Assembly (NCBI GenBank): GCA_018292915.2
Contig: JACVVK020000091.1
Span: forward strand, 1,207,501 to 1,271,500
DNA length: 64,000 nucleotides
Direction of reading: 5' to 3'
Origin: Batillaria attramentaria
Taxonomy: Eukaryota > Mollusca > Gastropoda > Batillariidae
Part shown: piece by piece, positions 33,292 through 46,200 of the stretch
Layout of the letters: every line of letters begins with the position of its first letter
Position numbering within the stretch: the stretch's first letter is position 1
Position numbers and translations under genes: made by a program
The notes under the pieces: model-generated
Database searches by the model: none
Told to the model about the DNA's origin: nothing
What the model saw: only the letters and a program-made list of their open reading frames with translations

Positions 33292-36200
33292 TCATTGGTA
33301 CTGGGGAGCCTGGTTTGTGAAGAAGGGAGACGTGTTTTGTGAGGGTGGCGGCATTTGTGATGGGTCCTCCATGATGCGGTTAGCTGTTGACAGAGCAAAA
33401 TGCGATCACTTGTTTTAGAAATTGACAACGGCACAGGAAACCTTAAACCTTCGCCGTACAAGTTTACACTTTCATTCAAACATATGTTAACTTCATCATC
33501 AGTTTTCAAGATGCATCAGTGAAACTTTAGACTTTGTCAATGAAGGTTTTTGGGGAAGTGCTCACCAAAATTTGTGTGGTTTTCAGTTTGATTGCAACCA
33601 ACATGTAAATGAACAACAACAAAATTGTGCAACCCATGCCGTACGTCGTGGTGTAGAACCACCCATGCTTTTGGAAAGGGAACTTTTACATAATACATCA
33701 TGGGTGCACACCCAAACATACTATTCCAGAAGGAGCCCAGCGCACCATATGTCAAGGGCGCACATGAACCCATACTCTCCTGCACGACAGCTGATAATGT
33801 ACATGTATGTGCTACGTATATTATTGAGCTAGTGTCATATATTGGGCTGCCGTGCTGATGAGAAGAGTCCTGGCAACCAAATCTACAATCAACCTGATAG
33901 AATGTTATGACCTGTGTCACTTTAGTGCAGATGGCCTGCCTCTAGTACAGACCATCACATAGATCTTGGTGCAAGTAAGCACCTTTATCTGATTCAGATG
34001 ACTTCAGCATGGAGGTCCTGGACAATATGGATGCATGTGCACCTGTAACATACACTACAGGGTGCAAGTTTCCCTCTCTAGAAGTATGGGTGCGTGTGCA
34101 CCCACAACATACAGCCTGCAAGTTTCCTTCTTCAAAAGCATGGTAGTTCTGCACCCACAATGTACGGCATCTAAGTTTTGAGGTGACGTACGGCGAAGGT
34201 TAAAATGAAAATATCTGCATGCACGCTGAAACTGAAAGGATCGGATGAACGTGAACGTACAATTTCACACATAGCCCTGGCATAATCAACGATACCCACT
34301 GAATACTGAAGCTCCCATCCGAAGGCTGCACATGGCTCTATTTCGGTTCACACACAGCCACAGAAGGGAGACAACCACTGCATTTTCTCTAAAGTTGACG
34401 AGTGACTATGGGGTTGTGGATGCTAATGCACTGGAACATGTTACAAAAGACTGCCTGGTCTTTCAGCTCGCAACTATGCATGCCAAAAGTTATGGGTCAT
34501 GGTAATGTACCAAGGACTCTTTTAAGTTGTGGATGTGTATAATTTTAGTATAGTGCATTTGGTAATTCAATTGCCAACGATTTACACCAAGAGCTTTTTG
34601 TGGAGCTGCTTTCAGAGAGAGAAAGTTTATCCTGGCCTGATGATATAATTTATTCCATGACAGTTAGGGCTCTTCTGTTTTCCCGTTTCTACTCAGGGTG
34701 AGTGAAACGAACCAAAATCTACATTTCTGGTGTTTTTGTTGTAAAAAATACAAGTCATTATCAAAGAATGTAACAATGCCAAAATAATCCTTCGACATGA
34801 TTCACTGACGTCACCGTTTCTTTCTGTCTCATGTAACTCTGAAGAGCATACATCAATTACATAATGAGCGTGATTACCGTTTACTTTTGTCATTGTCATT
34901 TGAGCCTCTCCGAAGGTATATTTTCGGCTGATTTCCACACTTTTTTTTTCTTTTTATTTCCGCTCACATATTCAGTGAACATTTCACTTATGCCGACAAG
35001 AAATGTAAAAACTGAGCTGAGAACCCCGACTGTCACAGAATAAATTAGGTCACTAGGCCAGGATCAACTTTTCCTCTTTGATTGGTATACGGAAGTGGCT
35101 GTATAAAAAGTCATCACCAAAACACGGCAACTGAATCACAAAACACACTATACTTCTGTAGTATACTCAAAGTAATGCATGCAACATTCCTAATGTGAGT
35201 GCTTTTGCACCCAGAATCATGTTACAGACCAAGCAGACAATGGCTGTTAAATAGAAACAAGTATCTGCCACAGCCTAGAGGCAGACATCAACAGTGTTTC
35301 TCTTACCTGGGTTGAACTGATCAGCTGAGATTTTTGTAAACATGATGCCCATGCCTTCGATCAGTGCCAACAGCACACCACCTGCACAGAAGACCACATT
35401 TCAACCTGCGTTCTATAGATGGTAACACTAACAAGTAATATCACTTCATCAGAACAGAAGAAGAACAAAGAGAAGCTACTATCACCAGGCCTGACCCTGG
35501 TATTCATAAAGTGCACTTGGCAACGATAAACATGTTTATCCTAGCTAAATGTACTTCATGAATACCAGGCCTGCCATGCACTTGTACAGTTTGGCAAGCA
35601 CAAAAAGTACATTGTGTTATTGAACACTGAACAGGACGTCAAGTGTCATATACTTATGAACAGTAATTTGCAATCACTGATGCTGCACATCTTGCAGAAA
35701 AAAAAAAAAAAAAATCATTTCTTACCGATAATTGCGGATCCAATCATAGCTCCAGTTCCATCTGAAAAATCAAAATAAGAATCATTTACTAAGCATAGCA
35801 TTATCAAAATACATTGTAAAACACTATGGTAAACTCATCACAATACCAAACACACCACAAACTGTCAAAGAGTGTCTTAATGAAAAGTGAATACACTAGT
35901 CCACAATGCTCGGCATTCCTCTAAACCACAAAAATTGACAGGCATTCATCACGATCAACAATGAAAACAACAACAAACAATGGCACACACATCTTCTGCA
36001 TCGATAACTGGAAGTACTGGCGCTATGGAAACTGAGCAGATTTCAAACCACTCACTTCTGACAGACAAGATGGCACCTGTCAATGCCCCGCTTGTAATGG
36101 AGTTCCATGGATCCTCCTTCTTCCGCACGTACACTAGTGTGCAATCGATGGCTGAGAAAAGCCCACCCCACACAGCAAAATTCCCTGCAAAGGACAAGAA

Positions 36201-38508
36201 GGAAGGTCAGCTCTGTGAATTCCAGTGCTCCAATCATGAGGGCATGTCGGGTCAGTGGGGTGGTAACTTTAAGCTGTGCTTAGACCAGCGCACATAACAT
36301 GAATGGTGGCAGCTCTGTTTACAGGTCATGACCTCGTGCTGCCAGACAGGTGGTTACATCGTCACACCTGTCACAAACATCATGTTCTGCAGACGATAAT
36401 TACACCACTGAAACTCTAGTGACCTGTGCTGCAACCTCATGATCTACCTTTCCGATATATAACGGTACGAAAGGTGCAATACCTCCTAACTGCCCGCGGA
36501 CCCCCACCCCCTGCCCACACTATATGACAAGACTTACCGAAGCTCACAACAGCACTAAACGGCACTAGACAGCACTCAACAGCACTATTACGCAAGGCGT
36601 GGGCAGTTTCAAGGAGGCCTGTTTTCCACGCTAGAGGATCGCCTGCACGCAGTAGGTTGCATAATCTCTCATAATCCCTTGGCCTGCTCAGGGCAGTCTT
36701 GTGTATTGACCTGACTGAGTGGCTACGGAGCTTCGCGCTAACGGGTTACGCAGATTACATATTGGACAGTTTTAGAATTCACGTCACGTATCCGATAGGG
36801 GACAGATACGTTACTTATCGCGCCCGTATCGCACATTCTCGCGAGATTTTCCCGTTACGTGCGGAGCCGATAGGTACGGGATTCCCTATCCGAGGCCTTT
36901 GATACGTGCGCTGTTCCCTATCCGTTTGGAAGAGAAGAGTTTTGATTTTGAAGGTTAGTATCACTTTCTTTGTGTTTTTAAAGATGTTTTCTTACATTTG
37001 ATTATATATTTAATATCAAAGAAGCGTAAGCAAGTCATGCACCAGTCTACGAAAGACACCACCCATAAACGAAGAACAGCCCGCCAGTGGGCCAGTACGT
37101 ATCAGCACAGATCTAGAAACGAGATTTGAGCTCCACGCTTCGATTCGGTATTACTTGAGCTCAAGTAGTACTTTTAGACGACAAAGCAGTAAAACTGCAA
37201 GAGCCATGTTATTTGCGAACTGGTTTTTTATCACCAGGTAAGGCGATGTCACACTGAAAACATGTTTTGAAAGGCAAAACGCCCGAAACATGCTTTCCGA
37301 AACAATACATGACACACGTGAAAACAGTTTTGCGAAACAACATCGAAACATGCAGAAAATCGAACAGTGATCTTTTGTGACGTCATTTTCTTTCGAACTC
37401 ACGTCACTGAAAATCTGACGTATACACGCCCGCCAAACACAGCCATTTTGAAGCAACAACACTAGGCTAGGTGAGGTATTTCCCTAAACATATTTGCTTA
37501 TTCTCACTTTCACTCATCCTCCATGTTAGCATTCAGTCACGGTATTTCCGAAATATATTTTACCTATTCTTCCCGCTCTGTCTTGACCTAAGGTGGCTGA
37601 TGAGCCGGTGAAATTCCGGCGAAACGCGTCCCGCTACGGTCAAGACTTTCCTGCCTTACTGACTAGACACCATTTTCTTGTATGTAGAACTTCAATGCGT
37701 ATGAAATACCTCTGGCAATAGAACAGGAAATGCTGGAGTTCTTTCCCTTGGTTGAAAAACGTGAAACATCTACACGTGAAATCTAAACTCTGCTCTGCTT
37801 CACGCATCTAACCCGTACGCATCGCGATGCGTGTGCGTGCCGTGACGTAAATTCTAAAACTCTCTAATCAGTCTCTCTCCATCCCGTATTGCCACTCAAC
37901 TCAGCCGTGGAGCGCTACCGGCTGGGTAGCTTCCTTTGATTACTTAGGATGGGTAGATTGAAAAACGCTGTCTGACTGGCCAGGCCATTTCCACGGGTAC
38001 AAGTCGTTTTTCACATACCCGTTTCAAATATCCAACACACTAGCCGATGAACTGACTGGACAAGGGGCTGAACAAAGACACTGCCGCCCGACTGCAGATG
38101 TTCTTCTTGTGTATTGCTGCTGTAAGTTCCGGGTCTGTGAAACAGGTATGTGAAAAATGACACGTCCTTTGCGGCCAGTTGGCGGCGCCTCAGTTGTCAG
38201 TCGCCAGCTCATGCTTTGTCTGGATTTCGGCTTCTTTGATGATAGCGGCGATACGAGTGACGAGTTGCATGACAGCCCGAGTCGAGACAAATTGACTTGA
38301 TAGTGTCAAAGTCAGTTCTGGTAGTTGTGAAATAATATTATTAGGCGTCAGATAATTAGATATGCCTACACCTCCACCGCATGCACACAGATCCTCATTG
38401 ACAGTATCACTAAACTGACATCACAGTTCAGGTTAACCTCAGGCAAAAGAACTTTCTTTCGTGCATGGGGACTATAAATATCTGGTACATAAAGAAGTAG
38501 ATCGCATA

Positions 38509-38590
<82 letters not shown>

Positions 38591-39978
38591 AATTGTTCAG
38601 ACATATTGTCCATAACAATGGAGTGAGCAAGAAACAGTCAAAAAGGACACACACACACACACTGTCACCCCTCATGGTCAGTCACATGTGGTTTCACATG
38701 CTCGTTGGTAACGGGACTTGCCTCTTGTCGCCTACCACCCTCACGCCAATGGGAAGTGGTTGGGGCAAGTTGTAACGGGACCCATCAGTGTGCCGTTAGC
38801 TATTACGTGGCCAATACCCGAACAAGCCAGTGACCGCCGTATTCACAAGAGGGTGCGAACTTAACGAGCTGTCTGGCTAGAGTCGACCGCTCGTCTGCGT
38901 GTGATGCAACGTGCCGTGCCGTCATGTTGCGCTGGCTAGCCTCGACCGCTCGCTGGAGTGTGATGCAATATGACGGCACGTTGCGCCGTCTCTCGGAGCG
39001 GACTTCTGGCCGCGAGGTTGCATAATAGTGCTGTTTAGTGCTGTCTAGTGCGGCGACGATTTTTTTCAGGATGTGATTCGTGCGTGGGCGCTTAGGAGTT
39101 ATCTTGATCAGATACAAACAATATCAATGAATAAACACTGAGGGCAATATTATGGTCAACAAGGTATTCCTGACTAGATCTAGTGAAAACTATTGTCTGA
39201 CAGTAAATATCAATGACACCAACCTCCAACAATAGGTGCTCTCTCCTTTACCGCGATGAAACTGCCTATCAACCGTCGGTAGTGACCCTGTTGAAAATAA
39301 ACAATTTACAACTTTAAAACCAACTGGTGACAGCCACATCTTTAAGTGTAAAGAAACTTCAGGAGAATAGAACTGTTGAAGCAGAAGATGAAGATGATGT
39401 ACTTACACTTGGAGCATTTCTGAACCCTTTGACGGAGTGGAAGAAGGCCCCACCTATAGCTCCCATGGAGAAGGCACCACCACAGTCATCCACAATTCTC
39501 CATGGGCTAAAAACATAAAAGTCAGTCTCATGTGGTTTCGTGGGAAAGCATCACTGCATGGTGACACTGCAGCGAGTAGAAGTACTACAACTCAGACATT
39601 CTACTTGCATTTCCAATGCCCCTAGAAGGTCGGAAAATAAAATTTGACTTTGACAGCCGTTGTACGACTGTTAAATTCACAAATCGACCCATAAAGATCC
39701 CGTTTCTTCACCCTTTGACTTAAAACTCATGATTTTACAAAATGCGTAAGACAGTTATGGGCCTCTATCTGATCAAGCGTGCTCTGTGACTTTCATCATG
39801 CAAGTTTGAGAAGGTTAAAATATGAGACACAGTGTTCTGGCACCTGAATAAACACGGATGTTCCGGAGAGTGGAAGCGGACAGTGTTAATTTTCTGTTCC
39901 TACTGAATGATGATAAGAAAAGCTGAATAAAACTTCAATTTTAACGACTTACCAGGGATCACGTGCGTACTCTTCCAT
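33292..39978 (-). CDS. TIMM17: mitochondrial import inner membrane translocase subunit TIM17
   Basis: TIM17 is the core subunit of the TIM23 complex, which passes presequence-bearing proteins across or into the mitochondrial inner membrane. Seven exons join in frame: 39953-39978, 39407-39506, 39224-39287, 36056-36184, 35726-35761, 35307-35381 and 33292-33383 (522 nt, 173 residues; animal TIM17A/B are 171-172). Diagnostic segments are [20 protein letters not shown] at the N-terminus, [25 protein letters not shown], the family signature [18 protein letters not shown], the glycine-rich [20 protein letters not shown] and the C-terminal [11 protein letters not shown]. All donors are GT and all acceptors AG. 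The protein has four hydrophobic segments as expected. The start lies 240 bp from the divergent RAD18 start. Intron 3 (36185-39223) is swollen with repeats and carries a hammerhead motif; intron 6 holds a fold-back element. The A versus B paralogue cannot be decided by eye. Confidence 0.96.
33440..34205. mobile_element. fold-back element in TIM17 intron 6
   Basis: The ends carry AACCTTCGCCGTAC at the left (about 33446) and its complement GTACGGCGAAGGTT at the right (34188-34201). Inner arms match in opposite orientation, for example CCCATGCTTTTGGAAAGGGAA near 33662 against the complement of a similar block near 34120-34145. Within the right arm, a GCACCCACAACATAC... unit of about 60-70 bp repeats two to three times. 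Confidence 0.65.
37582..37644 (+). ncRNA. type I hammerhead self-cleaving ribozyme
   Basis: All core elements are present in order. The conserved CTGATGAG lies at 37597-37604. Stem II (GCCGG/CCGGC, 37604-37608 with 37616-37620, loop TGAAATT) is followed by GAAA at 37621-37624, a minimal stem III (CGCG, 37625-37628) and the cleavage triplet GTC at 37628-37630, with cleavage expected after 37630. Stem I is open, as in type I ribozymes: proximal GTGG (37593-37596) pairs with CCGC (37631-37634) and distal CTTGACC (37582-37588) pairs with GGTCAAG (37638-37644), with internal loops between. Such short-stem-III type I hammerheads are known from animal Penelope-like elements and retrozymes. No reverse transcriptase is visible nearby. 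The motif lies antisense to TIM17 within its intron 3. Confidence 0.85.
38514..38586. repeat. (GT)n(GA)n microsatellite
   Basis: About 14 GT units run directly into about 22 GA units. Confidence 0.95.
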
Positions 39979-40218
39979 GATGTTACAACTGTGGTGACCC
40001 AGGAAAGGGCAACTTACGCAAATTTCCCGGCGTCCTTCATCATCCGGTTATGCCCTAAAATTGCCGACCGGAGAAATGCAGGAAAAGATCCGTCCTGGAA
40101 GCTCCAATCAAACTTCATTTTAGATCCTAGTTTGTCCAATCAACGTGAGTGTCTGTTTTGTACTTTGGTTGCACATGGCTTGGCGGGGAAACGCTTCTCC
40201 GGAGCACCGACAACAACA
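39979..40218. promoter_or_regulatory. shared divergent promoter region TIM17/RAD18
   Basis: Only 240 bp separate the two start codons, which face away from each other, so both promoters and 5' UTRs must fit here or overlap. No TATA box is evident, as is usual for housekeeping genes. This is an inference from layout, not from a mapped promoter. Confidence 0.6.
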
Positions 40219-43200
40219 ATGTCCACTTCTGCATCAGACGACGAGTTCTGGCCCGACTCTCTAAGTTTTGTGAAAGTAAGGCTTATTCTCTACGCATCAC
40301 ACATGCACGCGTTAGCAGACGATCGCCTGATGTTGTGTGCAGGTGGCACACACGCACGCACCGGCAAATAGATCAACTGTTGCATGACTGATCTTCATTG
40401 TGCTTTATAACCAAGTTGCATTGCATTTATTGCAGGATTTCGACGGCATTTTAAGATGCCCTATCTGCTTTGACTACATGCAGGCACCCATGCTGCTTCC
40501 AAACTGTCAGCATAATTGTGAGTAAAGCAAACAACCTAAGTCTAGTACTAGTAGTAGTAGAAATGTAAACTAAATGGTAACATGGGGGTTTAGTGACGTT
40601 TTCATATAACCTCTGGCTACATAGAGTATGAATTTCCTATTTCCAGTTCCATTGTGAAACTCAAACGTTTTCATAAAGACATAAAACTCAAAAGTCACTT
40701 CATTCAGCTGTCACTAATTATTCTTGTTTCAGTTTGTTCCCTGTGCATCAGGAGATACTTCATCCACAAAGAACAGTGCCCCGTCTGCTCAAGTGTTCGT
40801 AATTATTTTCACTCTGTAAAACATGTAATTTGATTGTTTTTAAAGTGAACTGAGGCTGTGTCATGGAGGGGAAGTGTAATGAGCAACTTGTCAATCATTT
40901 ACGCTGGTTGGCAGGGACAGCTTGAAATGATTGACAGTCAAACTGTGATATTTGGAAGGCTACAGTCAGGCACCAATTTGACCAAACAACTGGCAAAACA
41001 CAGGCTGGTGAATTTTCAGTCATTTGGCTATTTTTAGCCAAATTTCCCATCCTATCAGCCCTAAAAATCTGTTTCAGCCAGAGAACAGTAATGCATCATG
41101 ATACATGTAATGCCATACATGTGGGACTGTCTAACAACATTTAAAAATTTTTTTTGAAGACTTGCCTGTCAATACCAAGGCAGTATATATTACTTTATGG
41201 TGCCAGGAGACGCTACTAGATGTCTTTAGTTAGTTTAAATATGGTCAAGAGTACAGAGGTGAGTCGAGTGCTCAAAATGGCTACCCATTCACATGAATGA
41301 TGCTACAAACTTGTTTAAAAAGCATGCACAGTTGTCTACTTTGGCTCACTTGTTCAGTATAAATCAGAGTTTCAAACAGTGAGAATTGGATGTGGTACAT
41401 TTACTTCTTGCGTTTAAAACTCTGGGTTTTTGGCGAAAAATCGGTGATTGCAGTGGAAGAAAAACGTGACAGAAAGTACTTGCGATCGCTGAAGTGTTAT
41501 TTTGAGAAACATGGAGAACGGTCAGTGAACCCATTTGCTGTCTCCAAATGCTCAAAACTGCCTTTATTTCAGTCGGCATACTGGCAGGTGTCAAATATTT
41601 TCCGTTTTTTAGAAAAATGACTGAAAATGTAGGCACGTTTGGACATAACGTCGTCGTAAACTTCCGATGATCAACATCGACCACCGAGGTCGAACGTACT
41701 TTTGTCCTGCGAAATACCTAACTTGCATAATCTCAACATCGTTTTTTCACTCTTTATTTTTCATGGAAGAACACCGATATATCTCGTGTTGTTGAAAAGA
41801 AACTTTGTGTTGATTTCGAAGACCCGACGGTGTGTTAATTTTACTGTTATGTTCACGCGAGAAAAAATCGATCGGTACACTCGGGTATGAGATAAATTCA
41901 ACCAGCGGCCGTTTCAAACACAAGCTGGAAGCATGATTTCTTTGAGCCGATGACTTTGATAACCGTCACTGGAGGAGGCAGCCGATAATCCCGAGGGTAA
42001 GTTTTAAGTGTTAAGTGTTATCTTCAGACAAATCTAGTCAACTCAGCAGCAAAAAGTGAATAAACACAAAGAGTCTGTGTTCTTGTGCATTTTGGAATAC
42101 TGCTGACAACAGCGGCAATGGTAAACTCGATGTTAGTGTGGTGATTGGTATCACCAACGTGTGGATGTTAATCCTTGTCGTGATTCTAATCGACACAGCC
42201 GTGGAGACATTTGTGGTTTAGGTTGTAAACGTTATGTTCATGACTCTGTTACAAAAGTTGTGTATTCAGCAACAAACAATGAATGCCTTAGGTATTTTTA
42301 GGTGGAAAGCTACTCGGAAAAAGATCCTTTGCGGGGAGTAAAGCTTTCTTATGTAAAATTTCAGATGTCTCTGGTTTGAACACAACTTTACTCACAAACG
42401 AAGGTCGTCAGCATTATGTTCAAACTCATACGACGACAAGTCTAGCACCAAACAAAAATAAAATATCCTGCTAAACATCTTTGGAATAATTTTTCTCCCT
42501 GGAGTCTTGAAAATTTCCATTCAAACACATTTTAGTGTGTTCATCTGTTTGTTTATTGAAGTTAACTTTACACACCGTACCCAGATTCATGCAGTTGTTA
42601 TATTATGTACAAACAACAACTTGGGCATTCCTTCATTTTTTTAATGGCCAGAAATAGAGGACAGCGAAATTATGTGTTTTTATTCATGACTGTGGTTTTT
42701 TTTTCCAGGATCACACCAATAGAAAATGTGCAGGAGCTGTTTGTGTTTGAACACAACTTTATACACAAACAGTGGGTTTCAAGTTATGTTCAGTCAAAGG
42801 TTACATTTTTTTCCTTTGCTGTACTGAAAAATGATAGGTATTCAGTATTTCCTATGCTGTGAGCCCCTTCTTGATTATAGCAGTTTGTATACATCATCCC
42901 TGTGTGTGTTTGAGTGAAAGCTGTTGCGTGAGTGTTTGTCAAGTTAAGTTCCAGCAACTTGATAATGACAGTTAACAATTTTATTATGCTTTTAAATCAT
43001 ATTTTTGTGAAGAGAATGTGTACCTTCGATTAAAGCACACTTCCTGGTAATACATTTTTTTGTTCCATTTCCTCTTGTTTGATTTTGACAGTCTCAAATG
43101 AGTCTGTCACAGTGTAATGTTATGTTCGAAGTTGCGTAAAGTTACATTCATGTAGCTTGAGATAGCAATTATCTATGGGATTAAGCTTAAAATCATACTC

Positions 43201-46200
43201 TGAGGGGGTTAAAGAGTACCTCCCATTGAACCACACTTACTACAACTGATATGTTTTGTTCTTTTTCCTTCTGGTTGACTTTAGCTATCTGAAATTTGTC
43301 TGTCACAGTGTAATGTTGTGTTCAAGTGTGTCAAGTTATGTTCAGACAGCTGGATATGGTAATAATTCATGTGTTAAATCTGTCAGATACACTTTTGTGT
43401 GACTAAGGTGTATTTACCATAAAAACAAAGTCACTGGTAATATATTTTTTTGTACCTTTTCCTTCTGTGTGACTTTAAAAGTTTGGAATGAGTCTGTCAT
43501 GTTGTAATGTTATGTTTAAGCATGCTCAGTTCTTTCTTTGATCACTATATTCAGGGACACAGTGAAGTAGCAACTGTTATTTTTGTTTTTGCATGTATTT
43601 CAAGGGTCGGTCTTTAATTTTACTGGGAAACAATAATAACTGGAATAAAATGTTTAGCTTTTTAAAGTGTTTTATTGACATGTTCCGTCAAGCAGAAAAC
43701 CAGAAACATTTGAATCCATTTCTGTTTACGTATCATTTATTATTGTTCATGTATTGCACTACATTATTATTGAGTAACCCAAACAATGTTCTTAAGAAGG
43801 TTTTATTGACCAAACAGTATCAGTACTCTGTCATAATGGTGCTCATTTCAGTTTAACATGCCGCTTGACGTAAAGTTATGTTCACACCACTTTTTCATTG
43901 CATTTCTTTGCATCTAGTGAGTCTTTCATTCTCTTTTGTGATATTGCTGAAGGTTGAGCCTTCAAAATAAAAACACAAAATGCAAACAACATCACTGGTT
44001 TGTTTTTGCCTTGAAATTTCAAGTCTGCAAAATTGTGACAGTGTTTAATGTTATGTACAAACTCACAACTTATTTCTTCAAATACGGCCAATCGACAACT
44101 TGTATGAGAAAATCAGATTCTGTGAAGATTGCTCATGACAAGACACACCAAATTCATATAAAATAGTTTGTTTATCACTTTGCTGAAAACTGGGTACTCA
44201 TGTCACACTCACTCGACTCAACTCTGTACTCTTGACCATATGCTAAAATTTGTTTTCTGTTGTGGGGCGTTGCCCCCACGGTCCCCCAGCAGGGCGCTGC
44301 CCTTGCACCCCGGCCCAAGTTTCAGTCTTTTTTTCCTCAGCAATTCCCCAGCCTGAAAACATTTGTGCCCACCCAATTCTTCTATTTTTTTTCTATTTTC
44401 AAAAAAAAAAAAAAAAAAAAAAGTTTGTGTTTGGGCAAAACATTATTTATTTATCGGTATTGTTTTGCTCCGATAATCTAAAGAGGGGGTTGTGGGGGGA
44501 GGAGGGTCCTTTTCCTCGTTAACTTAATCATTTCACATGTCGCATGTGCGAAAGAAGTAATTTATTTACATTACATGATAGTGTACCTACTTTGCTTTTA
44601 GTTTTAGTTTTACTCATGCGTGCATGTGTATGTGTTCATTAACACATGGATTCTGTCATTATCCAGGGTGCTTCCAGTAATGAACTTAGAAGTAATCAGA
44701 TTATGGACACCACAATACAGCAGTACAAAAAAATGAGGTAAGCTTATGCAGAAATAGGAACAGGAATGTGTTTTCACGTATTGGGTATCCTCCATTTACC
44801 CAGTTCAGAATCAGATGTAGAACTTTGTATTTACTTGTGAGTGCCAAAGTCCACGCCATGCAAGAGTAATGCACGCCTGTTTCTTTCTCATGCCCAAGTA
44901 GTATTGTTTTCCATATCTCATTATTATTATTATTATTATTATTAATCTGTTGACTGACTGATGTGGGGCATGCCTCGCATGAACTTACAGAAGTAGAGTG
45001 CAAGTGAAAGAAAGACAAATTCAAGATGGATGAAAATTGTTTTTACTTCTTTTTTATTTTAGTTCTTTCTCCTTCTTTTCATTTGCTTTTTCTCTTTTAC
45101 AGGCAACCTTTGTTTGAACTAGTGATGAACAAACAGTGCACATATGACGTCTCAAGTTCCAAGTCAAACCATTCTTCTCAGACTGTTATTGCCAGGAGAG
45201 AAAAGCCTGTGCAGCCTGCAGAGATGTCAGCGAAGGCAAATAAGGATGCAGATCACAGCCTCTTTGTTCCTGTAAAAACATCACCGCTGTCTGCAAATTC
45301 TGTGGTAACCAAGCAGGAAAAGAGGAGCCCCAGAGAAAACAGTCTGGTGTGTACTCCTGTCAGTTTTGTTGTTCCTGGTTGTTTGGGGGAATTTTCATGG
45401 GACTTAAAATACAGTGACGTCCAAAAATAACGCAACACAAGCACTGTTTTGGAAAAATATGTAAATTTTATGTCACTCTAATTTCGATTCGAAAAAAGCC
45501 GATTTCATTGAAAGTTCTCACATTCAATCGGCTGGGGACGGACATCCATCAGGGAAGTTATTTAAAGTCAATGTTGGTTACGTACAGAGTTGCTGCCCTT
45601 GATTTCACATCAGCCAAATCATGGCTCAGTAGCGGGTGTGGCCTCCGGCGTTGCGGATCACCAGCTGACATCTGTTCGGCATGGAGTTGACCAGGCGGTT
45701 CAGGAAAGCAGGTGGCACCCGTCCCCGCTGGCGTCGCAACTCCTGGCGGAGCTCAGCAGCACACGCAAGGCGATTTGGCAATCTGTTGATGCGTGTTTTC
45801 CAGAAGGCCCAAACCTGCTCCATCGGTTTCAGATCCGGGCTTTTCGCTGGCCATTCCATCACAGGGATGTTGGTTTGCCGTAGGAACTGCTGTGTTGCCC
45901 TGGCACAGTGAGCGGGCGCGTTATCCTGCTGAACAACCAGCGCCGTCTCCGAGCAAAAAAGGACACCACAAGGGGCTGGAGAACCTGGTTGATGTAGCGC
46001 TGTGACGTCACGCCCCCACCTCGGCCAGGCTGCAGGTCGAAGAACACGGGTCCCAGCATTCGATTCCCAATGAAGGCACCCCACAACATCACCGACTGGG
46101 CCGGCCAGGCATCTTGCTGCAGAACGTAGCGGTTGTTAAAGCGCTCACCTCTGGGGCGCCAGACCCGGACTCTGTTGTCGATGCTGTTGACCACAAATCG

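Larger units (their letters stand above)
36540..39058. repeat. inverted-repeat-bounded insert in TIM17 intron 3
   Basis: GGCACTAGACAGCACTCAAC at 36561-36580, with the following AGCACTATTACGCAA, is matched by its near-complement at about 39021-39053. The interior has further inverted pairs: AGTTTTAGAATTCACGTCACG near 36767 against its complement near 37842-37862, and GCAACGTGCCGT near 38909 against ACGGCACGTTGC near 38970. The GC-rich, nested arrangement suggests one or more fold-back or complex elements inserted in the intron. It also contains the hammerhead motif and a microsatellite. Confidence 0.5.

Noticed and set aside
33850..33880. Second hammerhead candidate at a CTGATGAG match
   Set aside because: No stem II hairpin, GAAA or cleavage triplet follows in the required order.
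45347..45430. RAD18 exon 5 continuing to the stop at 45430
   Set aside because: Sequence after 45346 begins with a GTGTGT donor and the Tc1 element starts at 45412. The next exon resumes in phase 0 at 47287, and later RAD18 domains require the splice.
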